DNA from: Polaromonas sp. | Lineage (GTDB): Bacteria; Pseudomonadota; Gammaproteobacteria; Burkholderiales; Burkholderiaceae_C | Length of the DNA stretch: 29,892 nucleotides | Reading direction: 5' to 3' | NCBI GenBank assembly: GCA_014376885.1 | Contig: JACMQR010000145.1 | Location: 1-29,892, forward strand | Part shown: positions 1-8,200 of the stretch, in pieces | Layout of the letters: every line of letters starts with the position of its first letter | How positions within the stretch are numbered: the stretch's first letter is position 1 | Translations under genes and position numbers: made by a program | The notes under the pieces: model-generated | What the model was told of the DNA's origin: nothing | The model's input: the letters and a program-made list of their open reading frames with translations, nothing else | The model's database searches: none

Positions 1-18
1 CTGTTTAAAAAGCACGCC

Positions 19-483
19 ATGCTCCATGCTGACAAAGGCCCGGGCGAAAAGCTCGACGGCAAGAAACTCGCCATCGGGATCGTGCAGGCCCGCTTCAACG
101 AAGGCATCACCAACGCCCTGGCAGCCGCTTGCCTGCATGAACTGGCCGCGCTTGGGGTTGAAGAAAAAAACATCACCCATGTCCGGGTGCCCGGCGCGCT
201 GGAAGTGCCCTGTGCGCTGCAGGCCCTGGCGGAAACTGAAAAATTTGACGCGCTGATCGCCCTGGGCTGCATCATTCGCGGCGAAACCTACCACTTCGAG
301 CTGGTGGCCAATGAAAGCGGTGCGGCCGTGACACGCCTGGCGCTGGACTACCAGCTGCCAATCGCCAATGCCATCTTGACGGTTGAAACCCTGACCCAGG
401 CCGAAGCGCGCCAGACCGACAAGGGCCGCGATGCGGCGCGCGTGGCAGTTGAAATGGCCAATCTTCTTGCCGCGCTGGCATGA
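19..483 (+). CDS. ribH: 6,7-dimethyl-8-ribityllumazine synthase
   Basis: Penultimate enzyme of riboflavin synthesis. It condenses 5-amino-6-ribitylamino-uracil with 3,4-dihydroxy-2-butanone 4-phosphate to give lumazine, in the cytoplasm, normally as a large oligomer. The 154 residues match the usual family length. Visible signatures are the N-terminal [11 protein letters not shown] strand-loop, the substrate-binding VPGALEVP segment (about 57-64), and [14 protein letters not shown], whose His92 is the expected catalytic histidine; a DKGRDAA segment near the C-terminus fits the phosphate-binding end. The ATG at 19 is preceded by an A-rich stretch; the upstream gene (often ribBA in this group) is outside the window. 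nusB follows after 33 bases, the common ribH-nusB pairing, so co-transcription is likely. Confidence 0.97.
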   Translation: MLHADKGPGEKLDGKKLAIGIVQARFNEGITNALAAACLHELAALGVEEKNITHVRVPGALEVPCALQALAETEKFDALIALGCIIRGETYHFELVANESGAAVTRLALDYQLPIANAILTVETLTQAEARQTDKGRDAARVAVEMANLLAALA

Positions 484-516
484 GGCTATCTTTTTACAGA
501 AATTCGAACGCACTTT

Positions 517-1038
517 ATGGCTGAATCCTTCATCAAACCCAAGCGGCCTCCGCAAATCCGAACCGGCCTGACCGACACCGGCGTGAAAAAAGCGGCCGAC
601 AAATCCGCCCGCACCCGCGCCCGCGAGTTTGCGTTGCAGGCCCTGTACCAGCACCAGGTCGGAAAAAACCCGGCCGACGCCATCGATGCATTCACCCGCG
701 ACCTCGTCGGTTTTCACAAGGCCGACTCCGGCCATTACGACGCCCTGCTGCACGGCTGCATTGATTCGCAAGCGTCGCTCGATGCCCATATCCTGCCGCT
801 GCTGGACCGCAAGATGGCTGAAATTTCGCCGGTAGAGCATGCAATTTTGTGGATTGGCGCCTATGAATTCACCCATTGCCTGGATGTGCCCTACCGCGTC
901 GTGATCAACGAATGCATCGAACTGGCGAAGGCTTTCGGCGGTACCGATGGCCACAAATATGTCAACGGCGTGCTGCACAAAATGGCGCCTTCGCTGCGCG
1001 CCACAGAGGTCGCCAACGACCAGTCTCGCCAAGCCTGA
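517..1038 (+). CDS. nusB: Transcription antitermination factor NusB
   Basis: NusB binds boxA RNA together with ribosomal protein S10 (NusE) and helps RNA polymerase read through rRNA operons. The protein has 173 residues: a basic, probably disordered N-terminal extension of about 30 residues (PKRPPQ...KKAADKSA), then the all-helical NusB fold starting at [15 protein letters not shown]. The conserved end of the fold is seen in [31 protein letters not shown] (in the 130-160 region). It is slightly longer than the Escherichia coli protein (139 residues) because of that extension. It lies directly downstream of ribH in the same orientation. Confidence 0.96.
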   Translation: MAESFIKPKRPPQIRTGLTDTGVKKAADKSARTRAREFALQALYQHQVGKNPADAIDAFTRDLVGFHKADSGHYDALLHGCIDSQASLDAHILPLLDRKMAEISPVEHAILWIGAYEFTHCLDVPYRVVINECIELAKAFGGTDGHKYVNGVLHKMAPSLRATEVANDQSRQA

Positions 1039-1073
1039 ACAACTGATTTTTTGCACTTTTTGAAAGCTCCGCT

Positions 1074-2270
1074 TTGAAGATTTCCCAGCGGGCCGCTCGC
1101 ATCGAGCCCTTTTATGTCATGGAGGTCGCCAAGGCGGCCGGCGCGCTGGCGCAGCAGGTGGCGCACACCGATTCGCCCATGATTTTCCTGAACATCGGCG
1201 AGCCCGACTTCACCGCGCCGCCGCTGGTGCAGCAAGCGGCCAGCCAGGCCATTGCACAGGGCAACACCCAGTACACCCCGGCGATGGGCTTGCCAGCCTT
1301 GCGCGAACGCATCAGCCGCTGGTATGCATCCCGCTTTGACGCCGATGTCGCGCCCGGCCGCATCGTCATCACCGCAGGCGCCTCAGCGGCGCTGCAACTG
1401 GCCTGCCTGGCGCTGATCGAATCCGGCGACGAAATTTTGATGCCCGACCCGAGCTACCCGTGCAACCGGCATTTCGTCAGCGCCGCCGAAGGCACGTCGG
1501 TGCTGATTCCGACGACCGCTGGCGAACGCTTCCAGCTGACCCGCGAAAAGGTCGAAGCCGCCTGGAATGACCGGACGCGCGGCGTGCTGCTGGCTTCGCC
1601 CTCGAATCCGACCGGCACCTCGATTGCCCCCGAAGAATTGAGAAGCATCCACGAATTCGTCCACAGCCGGGGCGGCATCATGCTGATCGACGAGATTTAT
1701 CTCGGGCTGAGCTATGAGAAGTGCTTCGGCCACTCGGCGCTGGCGCTGCCCGGCGAACTCGGCCAGAGCGTCATCAGCATCAACAGCTTTTCAAAATACT
1801 TCAACATGACCGGCTGGCGCCTGGGCTGGCTGGTGGTGCCCGAAGCGCTGGCGCCCGTCATCGAGCGCCTTGCCCAAAACCTGTTCATCTGCGCCAGCAC
1901 GGTCGCCCAGCATGCCGCGCTGGCCTGCTTCGAGCCGGAAAGCCTGGCCGAATACGAGCGCCGGCGCGCCGAATTCAGGGCCCGGCGCGACTACTTCATT
2001 CCGGAACTCAACCGACTGGGCTTGCAGGTGCCGGTCATGCCCGACGGCGCGTTTTACGCCTATGCCGACTGCACCGCTGCGGCGGCCCGCCTTGGCGTCA
2101 GCGGCAGCTGGGATTTCGCCTTCGAGCTGATGAAACGCGCCCACCTGGCCGTCACCCCAGGCCGGGATTTCGGCCATGCCGCGCCGGAGCAGTTTGTGCG
2201 CTTTTCAACCGCCAGTTCCATGGTGCAGCTCCGGGAAGCCGTAGCGCGGCTGGAGGCTGTGCTTGGCTAG
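1074..2270 (+). CDS. PLP-dependent class I/II aminotransferase
   Basis: Fold-type I aminotransferase of 398 residues, with specific substrate unknown. Visible family marks are NIGEPDFTAPP near residue 40, the cofactor-binding SPSNPTG (Asn178), LIDEIYLGL (Asp206) and SFSKYFNMTGWRLGW, where Lys241 should form the Schiff base with PLP and the following Arg binds the cofactor phosphate. The likely start is a TTG at 1074; an in-frame ATG at 1116 would remove 14 residues, but the segment before it (RAARIEPFYVMEV) looks like conserved family sequence, so I keep the longer form. It follows nusB by 35 bases. Relatives in this subgroup are often annotated as aspartate/alanine-type transaminases; nothing here fixes the substrate. 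Confidence 0.88.
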   Translation: MKISQRAARIEPFYVMEVAKAAGALAQQVAHTDSPMIFLNIGEPDFTAPPLVQQAASQAIAQGNTQYTPAMGLPALRERISRWYASRFDADVAPGRIVITAGASAALQLACLALIESGDEILMPDPSYPCNRHFVSAAEGTSVLIPTTAGERFQLTREKVEAAWNDRTRGVLLASPSNPTGTSIAPEELRSIHEFVHSRGGIMLIDEIYLGLSYEKCFGHSALALPGELGQSVISINSFSKYFNMTGWRLGWLVVPEALAPVIERLAQNLFICASTVAQHAALACFEPESLAEYERRRAEFRARRDYFIPELNRLGLQVPVMPDGAFYAYADCTAAAARLGVSGSWDFAFELMKRAHLAVTPGRDFGHAAPEQFVRFSTASSMVQLREAVARLEAVLG

Positions 2271-2310
2271 CTTGAACCAAGCCGGCACAGGCAACGACGC
2301 TTGCAAGCAG

Positions 2311-2399
2311 GGGCCGCAGGGCCGGCTTTGCCGGACTGCAGGCGCAGCGGCCCCCTCGGGGGGCAGCGAACCACACGAAGTGGGAAGCGTGGGGGCAAT
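2311..2399 (+). repeat. Interspersed GC-rich repeat, family B copy 1
   Basis: An 89-base segment that aligns without gaps to 14869-14957 at about 80% identity by hand (roughly 18 mismatches, mostly transitions). Its centre, GCCCCCTCGGGGGGC at 2350-2364, can fold into a short very stable hairpin. It ends in a GAAGCGTGGGGGCAAT segment just before the probable start of ybgC. It fills nearly all of the spacer between the aminotransferase and ybgC. Confidence 0.8.
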
Positions 2400-2409
2400 A
2401 CCTCCTAGC

Positions 2410-2835
2410 GTGGGGACCATCTTCCAGTGGCCGGTGCGCGTGTACTGGGAAGACACCGACGCCGGCGGCATCGTGTTTTATGCCAATTACCTTAAATTTT
2501 TTGAGCGTTCACGCACCGAATGGCTCCGGTCGTTCAGCATTGAACAGCAAGCGCTTAAAAACAGCACCGGCTGCATGTTTGTGGTGGCCGACACCACGCT
2601 GCGCTACCACCGCCCGGCCCGGCTTGACGATGAACTGATTGTTACCGCCAGCTTGCAAGAAGCCGGCCGGGCGTCCTTGATAATCAAGCAGCAAGCGCTA
2701 TTAAAATCAGAGCAACCAGACATCGGTTCCGCAACGCTGCTGTGCGAAGGACTGATTCGCATTGGCTGGGTTGACAGCGCCAGCCTGCAGCCCAGGCGCA
2801 TCCCGGCTTCCATTCTGGACCGCTTGAATCACTGA
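2410..2835 (+). CDS. ybgC: Acyl-CoA thioesterase, Tol-Pal associated YbgC
   Basis: Hot-dog-fold acyl-CoA thioester hydrolase, the usual first gene of the tol-pal cluster. The signature is WPVRVYWEDTDAGGIVFYANYLKFFERSRTEW. The catalytic Asp is expected in TDAGG (about residue 17), and helix 1 follows. HRPARLDDEL in the middle is also typical. The open frame extends back to 2263, into the end of the aminotransferase, but the residues before FQWPVRV are encoded by a repeat and have no family counterpart. A GTG at 2410 gives 141 residues, close to E. coli YbgC (134), so I choose it; GTGs at 2380 and 2389 are alternatives. No clear Shine-Dalgarno site precedes it. The start lies 17 bases upstream of tolQ's gap, and the stop is 17 bases before the tolQ start, consistent with one operon. 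Confidence 0.88.
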   Translation: MGTIFQWPVRVYWEDTDAGGIVFYANYLKFFERSRTEWLRSFSIEQQALKNSTGCMFVVADTTLRYHRPARLDDELIVTASLQEAGRASLIIKQQALLKSEQPDIGSATLLCEGLIRIGWVDSASLQPRRIPASILDRLNH

Positions 2836-2852
2836 AAAATAAAAGCTTCAAT

Positions 2853-3545
2853 ATGAACCAAGATCTTTCGATTGTCAGCCTCCTGCTTCATGCCAGCTGG
2901 GTGGTGCAGGCGGTCGTCGCCCTGCTGATCGGTGTTTCCATTGCCAGCTGGGCGGCGATTTTTCGCAAGGTGGTGGCTCTGAAAAGAGCCACGCTGCTCA
3001 ATGACGAGTTCGACCGCGGTTTCTGGTCGGGCACCAGCCTGAACGATTTGTTTGCTGGTGCGGCGCAAAACGCCAAGACCTCGGGGTCGATGGAACGCAT
3101 TTTTGCCAGCGGCATGCGCGAGTACCAAAAGCTGCGCGAGCGCCACATCGTTGATGCCGGCACCTTGCTCGACGGCGCGCGGCGCGCCATGCGGGCCAGC
3201 TACCAGCGCGAGATGGACGCCATCGAGGCGAATTTGTCGTTCCTGGCCACGGTCGGCTCGGTGTCGCCGTATGTCGGCCTGTTTGGCACCGTCTGGGGCA
3301 TCATGCATGCCTTCACCGGGCTGGCGGCCATGGAGCAGGTGACGCTGGCCACGGTGGCGCCGGGCATTGCCGAGGCGCTGGTGGCCACGGCAATCGCCCT
3401 GTTTGCCGCCATTCCCGCCGTCGTGGCCTACAACCGTTTCGCGCATGACATCGACCGCATCGCCAACCGGCTGGAAACCTTCATCGAGGAGTTTTCCAAC
3501 ATTTTGCAGCGCAACCTGGGCGCGCACTCGCCCTCTGGTCATTAA
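2853..3545 (+). CDS. tolQ: Tol-Pal system proton channel subunit TolQ
   Basis: Inner-membrane protein of the MotA/TolQ/ExbB family. With TolR it forms the proton-driven motor that energises TolA during outer-membrane constriction at division. The 230 residues show the expected layout: one N-terminal membrane segment (about 10-36, LLLHASWVVQAVVALLIGV), a long cytoplasmic loop rich in charged residues, then two membrane segments around 131-158 (SPYVGLFGTVWGIMHAF) and 168-195 (APGIAEALVATAIALFAAIP). The GLFGTVWGI and EALVATAIAL stretches are family hallmarks. The ATG at 2853 follows ybgC closely; tolR begins 17 bases after the stop. Confidence 0.97.
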   Translation: MNQDLSIVSLLLHASWVVQAVVALLIGVSIASWAAIFRKVVALKRATLLNDEFDRGFWSGTSLNDLFAGAAQNAKTSGSMERIFASGMREYQKLRERHIVDAGTLLDGARRAMRASYQREMDAIEANLSFLATVGSVSPYVGLFGTVWGIMHAFTGLAAMEQVTLATVAPGIAEALVATAIALFAAIPAVVAYNRFAHDIDRIANRLETFIEEFSNILQRNLGAHSPSGH

Positions 3546-3562
3546 CCCACCAAGGAGGCGCC

Positions 3563-3997
3563 ATGCCAGCCATCAGTTCACGCGGCCGGGGCCGCCGCAC
3601 CATCAGTGAAATCAACATGGTGCCATTTATCGACGTCATGCTGGTGCTGCTCATCATCTTCATGGTGACCGCGCCCTTGATCACGCCGAGCATGATTGCG
3701 CTGCCCAAGATCGGCCGGGCCGACAAGCAGGCCGACAAGCCCATCTTTGTCGAGATACAAAAAGACGAACGCATCCAGATCAGGCTCAAGGCCGGATCGG
3801 TTCCCAGTTCGATTGGCGATCTGGCCAGAGAGATCATCAAACGCGAACCGGCCGTGACGGCAGACAAGGCCAACGCCGTGCCGGTGGTCATCAGCGCCGA
3901 CAAGTCGCTCAAGTACGAAACCGTGGTGCAGGTGATGGACGCCCTGCAAAAGGCCGGCGTGACGCGCGTTGGCCTGTCAGTGCAAACCGGCAAGTGA
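3563..3997 (+). CDS. tolR: Tol-Pal system protein TolR
   Basis: ExbD/TolR-family subunit of the Tol motor, with one N-terminal transmembrane helix and a periplasmic domain. The 144 residues begin with a short basic cytoplasmic tail, then INMVPFIDVMLVLLIIFMV, in which Asp24 is the conserved proton-carrying aspartate of the helix. The periplasmic part contains the typical VPVVISADKSLKYETVVQVMDALQKAGV fold region. A strong Shine-Dalgarno sequence AAGGAGG at 3552-3558 sets the start at ATG 3563. It lies between tolQ and tolA in one transcription direction. Confidence 0.97.
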   Translation: MPAISSRGRGRRTISEINMVPFIDVMLVLLIIFMVTAPLITPSMIALPKIGRADKQADKPIFVEIQKDERIQIRLKAGSVPSSIGDLAREIIKREPAVTADKANAVPVVISADKSLKYETVVQVMDALQKAGVTRVGLSVQTGK

Positions 3998-4042
3998 TGC
4001 TTCGCGCCGACCTGCTTGTGCACTGAAAACGGCCACAATGCC

Positions 4043-5137
4043 ATGACCCGCAGCGCAGACCGCCTGGAATTCGCCCCGCCGCGCGACAAGGCTTCGCCGC
4101 GTGCGTTCGCGCTGGCGCTGGGGGTGCATGTCCTGCTGATCGCCGCGCTGACCTGGGGCGTCAGCTGGAAACGCACCGACGATACAGCCTCGTTTGAGGC
4201 CGAAATGTGGTCTGGCGTGCCGCAGCCGGTGGCACCCCGGGAGATTCCAGCCGCGCCGCCCCCGCCGGCTCCGGCGCCCGAGCCAACACCGCTGGTTCCG
4301 CCCACGCCGGCGCCCGTGGCCAGGACACCCGAAATCAGGGAAATCCCGCCGGTTCCGGAGGTGGACATCGCCCTGGAAAAAGAAAAAAAACGCCAGCAGC
4401 TCCAGCAGCAAAAAGACGCCGAGGTCCTGAAAGCGCAAAAGGCGCAGGACAAGCGCGAAGCCGAACTGCAGGCCCGGCAAGCCAAGGAGCAGGAACGAAA
4501 AAAAGAGCAAGAAAAGCAAGCCCGGGACGACCTGGCCGAGCGCAAGGCCCGGGATGCGGCCAGCGAGAAGGAAAAACGCACCGCCGCAGCCAACGCCGCT
4601 GCGGCCGAAAAGCAAAAAGAAGCCGCTGCCGAAAAGCAAAAGCAGGCCGCTGCTGAAAAGCAGAAGGCAACTGCCGCTGCCACCGCTGCGGCCAATGCCG
4701 AAAAGCAGAGAGACGCCGCTGCAGCGGCAACGGCCGCCAAACAAAAAGCGGTGGCCGAAGGCGCTGAAAAGGCCCGCCAGGCGGCCAACCAGGAGCGCAT
4801 CAAGGCCCTGGCCGCCGGTGCAGGCGGGGCCGACGGGCCGTCGGGCGCCGGTTCGGCAAAAGCCAGCGGCCCTTCGGCGGGCTACGCCGGCAAGGTCAAG
4901 GCGCGGGTGCTGCCCAACGTGGTGTTCAACGACGACATCGCCGGAAACCCAAAGGCAGAAGTCGAGGTGACCACCACCGCCGACGGCACCATCATGAGCC
5001 AGCGCCTGCTCAAATCCAGCGGCAACAAAGCCTGGGATGACGCGGTGATCAAGGCCATCGTTCGCACCGGCTCGCTGCCGCGCGATGTCGACGGCCGGGT
5101 GCCGACGCCCATGATCATTGAATTCCGGCCGAACTGA
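4043..5137 (+). CDS. tolA: Tol-Pal system envelope-spanning protein TolA
   Basis: TolA links the inner-membrane TolQR motor to TolB-Pal at the outer membrane. The ATG at 4043 gives 364 residues; an in-frame TTG at 4016 is possible but less likely. Order of parts: short cytoplasmic tail; membrane helix about 21-42 with a His at 29, matching the conserved TolA helix histidine; a Pro/Ala-rich stretch (about 60-105); a long Ala/Lys/Glu/Gln-rich helical domain (about 115-265) with three near-identical AAAEKQK units; a Gly/Ser linker; and a C-terminal TolA/TonB-type domain (about 285-364, AGKVKARVLPNVVFND to MIIEFRPN). tolB and pal, which usually follow, are absent; the next gene is dnaE on the other strand. 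Confidence 0.95.
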   Translation: MTRSADRLEFAPPRDKASPRAFALALGVHVLLIAALTWGVSWKRTDDTASFEAEMWSGVPQPVAPREIPAAPPPPAPAPEPTPLVPPTPAPVARTPEIREIPPVPEVDIALEKEKKRQQLQQQKDAEVLKAQKAQDKREAELQARQAKEQERKKEQEKQARDDLAERKARDAASEKEKRTAAANAAAAEKQKEAAAEKQKQAAAEKQKATAAATAAANAEKQRDAAAAATAAKQKAVAEGAEKARQAANQERIKALAAGAGGADGPSGAGSAKASGPSAGYAGKVKARVLPNVVFNDDIAGNPKAEVEVTTTADGTIMSQRLLKSSGNKAWDDAVIKAIVRTGSLPRDVDGRVPTPMIIEFRPN

Positions 5138-5151
5138 GAATTTTTAACTTT

Positions 5152-5215
5152 GCTATTGATTAAATAGCTGTCAGCGACCGCCCGTTCTGCACTTGAGCGC
5201 TATTTCATTCATAAA
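5152..5215. repeat. Interspersed AT-rich repeat, family A copy 1
   Basis: Begins with the perfect inverted repeat GCTATT-GATTA-AATAGC (5152-5168) and ends with CGCTATTTCATTCATAAA. It fills the tolA-dnaE convergent gap and reaches into dnaE, whose stop codon (5205-5207) and last residues lie in its tail. The same core occurs at 15436-15452 with one changed loop base, and a similar tail occurs at 29342-29393. No intrinsic terminator with a clear T-run is visible in this gap, so the element may itself act at the transcript ends (inference). Confidence 0.7.
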
Positions 5216-8200
5216 CGATCTTTGCCAGCCCCTTGTCGGCCTGCGCCATCCAGCTGGCCAGCGCCGCATCGGTCGGAAAGAATTTGGCGGCATCGCCCAG
5301 TTGCAGTTCGGCTGTTGCGCTGTCCCGGCGCAGGCTCAGGCGTACCGGCAGGCCGCGGCTGGTCTCGGCCTGATCGGCCAGACCCTGGCGCGGCGGAAAG
5401 TCCCTGACCAGTTTTGAAATGTCCGGCGCCCGGCCGTTGACCGCAACGCGCAAAAATTTGCCAAAGCGGCAGCGTGCCGACTCCAGGTCCCAAATTTGCG
5501 CGACCTTGAAGCGCCGGCCAAAACGCTCGGATGCGCCCTGCAGCGTTCCCTGAACCACCACCAGCTCGTCTTCCTTCAGCAAATTGCGGTGGGCGTTGAA
5601 GGTTGCCTCGTCCACCGAGACCTCCAGCGCATCGGTCTTGTCGTCGAGCTTGAAGATGATCAGCTTGCCGCGGTTGCCATTGATGATGCGCAGGTCGGTG
5701 ACGATGCCGGCGAGCAGCTGCGGGTCACGCGAATCGATCAGGTCGTCGATCTTGCGCTTGGCAAACTGCCGCACCTCTTGCTCGACCTCGTCGAACAGGT
5801 GGCCCGACAGGTAAAAGCCGATGGCGGTTTTCTCCAGCACCAGCCGCGCCTTGACGCCGAACATCGGCATCTCGACCAGTTCGGGCTCCTGCGTGCTGGC
5901 GGCGTGCGAATCTGGCATGTCGAACAGGCCGCACTGGTTGACGTTGGCCTGGGCGGCGGCGGCAAAATCAAAAGCGCGCTCGACGGACGCCATCAACTCG
6001 GCGCGGTTTAGGTGCAGGCTGTCGAAAGCGCCGCCCTTGATCAAGGCTTCGACTGCGCGCTTGTTCATCTTGCTGCGGTCCACCCGCAGGCAAAAATCGA
6101 ACAGCGAGGTGAACGGCCCGCCTTCTTTGCGGGTGGCGACGATGGCGGCGATCGCCTGCTGGCCGGTGCCCTTGATCGCGCCCAGGCCGTAGCGCACGGA
6201 TTTGGCGGTGATCGGCTCGAAGCGGTAGTCGCCCTGGTTGATATCGGGCACCTCGAAGCTTAAGCCCATCTTGTGCGCATCGCCGAACAGAATTTTCAGC
6301 TTGTCGGTGTCGTCCATCTCGACGGTCATGTTGGCCGCGAAGAACTCGGCCGGGAAATGCACTTTCAGCCAGGCGGTATGGTAGGCCAGCAATGCGTAGG
6401 CGGCCGAGTGCGACTTGTTGAAGCCGTAGCCGGCGAACTTTTCCATCAGGTCGAACACCTCGTCGGCCTTGTCCTCGCCCAGGCCGTTGAGGCCGGCGCC
6501 CTTGCGAAAGATCTCCCGGTGCTGGGCCATTTCCTTCTCGTCTTTTTTGCCCATGGCGCGGCGCAGCATGTCAGCGCCGCCGAGTGAATAGCCGCCCAGG
6601 ATCTGCGCGGTCTGCATCACCTGCTCCTGGTAGACCATGATGCCGTAGGTTTCTTCGAGCATCGGCTTGACGCGCGGGTCCGGGTATTCAGGCACTTCCT
6701 TGCCCTGCTTGCGGGCGATGTAGGTTGGAATCAGGTCCATCGGGCCGGGCCGGTAGAGCGCGTTCATCGCGATCAGGTCTTCGAGCCGGTCGGGCCGCGC
6801 GTCCTTGAGCATGCGCTGCATGCCGATGCTTTCAAACTGGAACACCGCTTCGGTCTTGCCATCGGCGAACAGCCGGTAGACCCGCGCATCGTCGAGCGGC
6901 AGGTTCTCGAAACTGAAGTCCTTTTGCGCCGGGTAGCGGGCAATGATGAACTCCTTGGCAATTTCCAGGATGGTCAGCGTCGCCAGGCCCAGAAAGTCGA
7001 ACTTCACCAGGCCGATGGCCTCGACGTCGTTCTTGTCGAACTGGCTGACCGCCGATGTGCTGCCGGGCTGCAGGTACAGCGGGCAAAAGTCGGTCAGCTT
7101 GCCCGGCGCGATCAGCACGCCGCCGGCGTGCATGCCGACGTTGCGCGTCAGGCCTTCGAGCTTGCGCGCCAGCTCCAGCAGCGTCCGGACATCTTCTTCC
7201 TTGGCTTCGCGCTCGGCCAGCAGCGGCTCGGCCTCCAGCGCATACACCAGCTTGTCGTTTTTCTTGCGCTCGGCGGGAATGAGCTGCAGCGTCACCGCCT
7301 GGCCCGGCTTGTTCGGGATCAGCTTGGAAATGCCGTCGCAAAAGCCGTAGGGGAAGTCGAGCACCCGGCCGACGTCGCGAATCGCCGCGCGCGCGGCCAT
7401 GGTGCCAAAGGTGACGATCTGGCTGACCGCCGAATGGCCATACTTGTCCTTCACATAGTCGATCACCCGGTCGCGGTTGCCCTGGCAAAAGTCGATGTCG
7501 AAGTCGGGCATCGACACCCGCTCGGGGTTCAGAAAGCGCTCGAACAGCAGGTTGTAGCGCAGCGGGTCGAGGTCGGTGATCTTCAGCGCATAGGCCACCA
7601 GCGAGCCGGCGCCGGAGCCGCGTCCCGGCCCGACCGGGCAGCCGTTGGCCTTGGCCCACTGGATGAAGTCGCCGACGATCAGGAAGTAGCCGGGGAAGCC
7701 CATCTTCAGGATGGTGTTGATCTCGAACTCAAGCCGGGCGACATATTCGGGCCGCTTCGCATCGCGAATGGCCGGCGTCGGATACAGGTGCGCCAGTCGC
7801 TCTTCAAGCCCCTCGAAAGATGTGTGGCGGAAATAATCCTCAGCCGGCATACGCACGCCACCCACCTCGGGCGTCGGGAATTCGGGCAGCATCGGCTTGC
7901 CCAGCTCCAGCGTCAAGCTGCAGCGCCTGGCAATTTCCACCGTGTTCGCCAGCGCCGACGGCACATCGGCAAACAGCTCGGTCATCTGGGCAGAGGTCTT
8001 GAAATATTGTTCCCGGGTGAATTTGCGCACCCGGCGCGCGTTGCCCAGGATTTCGCCTTCCGAAATGCACACCCGCGCCTCGTGCGCCTCATAGTCGTCA
8101 TAGGTGAGGAACTGCACCGGATGGGTTGCCGCCACCGGCAGCTTGAGGGTTGACGCCAGCTGCACCGCCGCAGTGACATGGCGTTCATCGTCGACATGCC

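Noticed and set aside
4602..4750. Tandem GCTGCCGAAAAGCAAAA units that could be a CRISPR or minisatellite
   Set aside because: They are in-frame AAAEKQK repeats of the TolA helical domain, a normal feature of the family.
3481..4803. Long minus-strand frame of 440 residues opposite tolR-tolA
   Set aside because: It is the antisense of the Ala/Lys-rich tolA region, giving Ala/Ser/Phe-rich low-complexity sequence with no family resemblance.
6924..8153. Long plus-strand frame of 409 residues opposite dnaE
   Set aside because: Antisense of a confirmed dnaE; no recognisable domain. Similar long antisense frames opposite lon, clpX, tig and the RND gene were rejected for the same reason.
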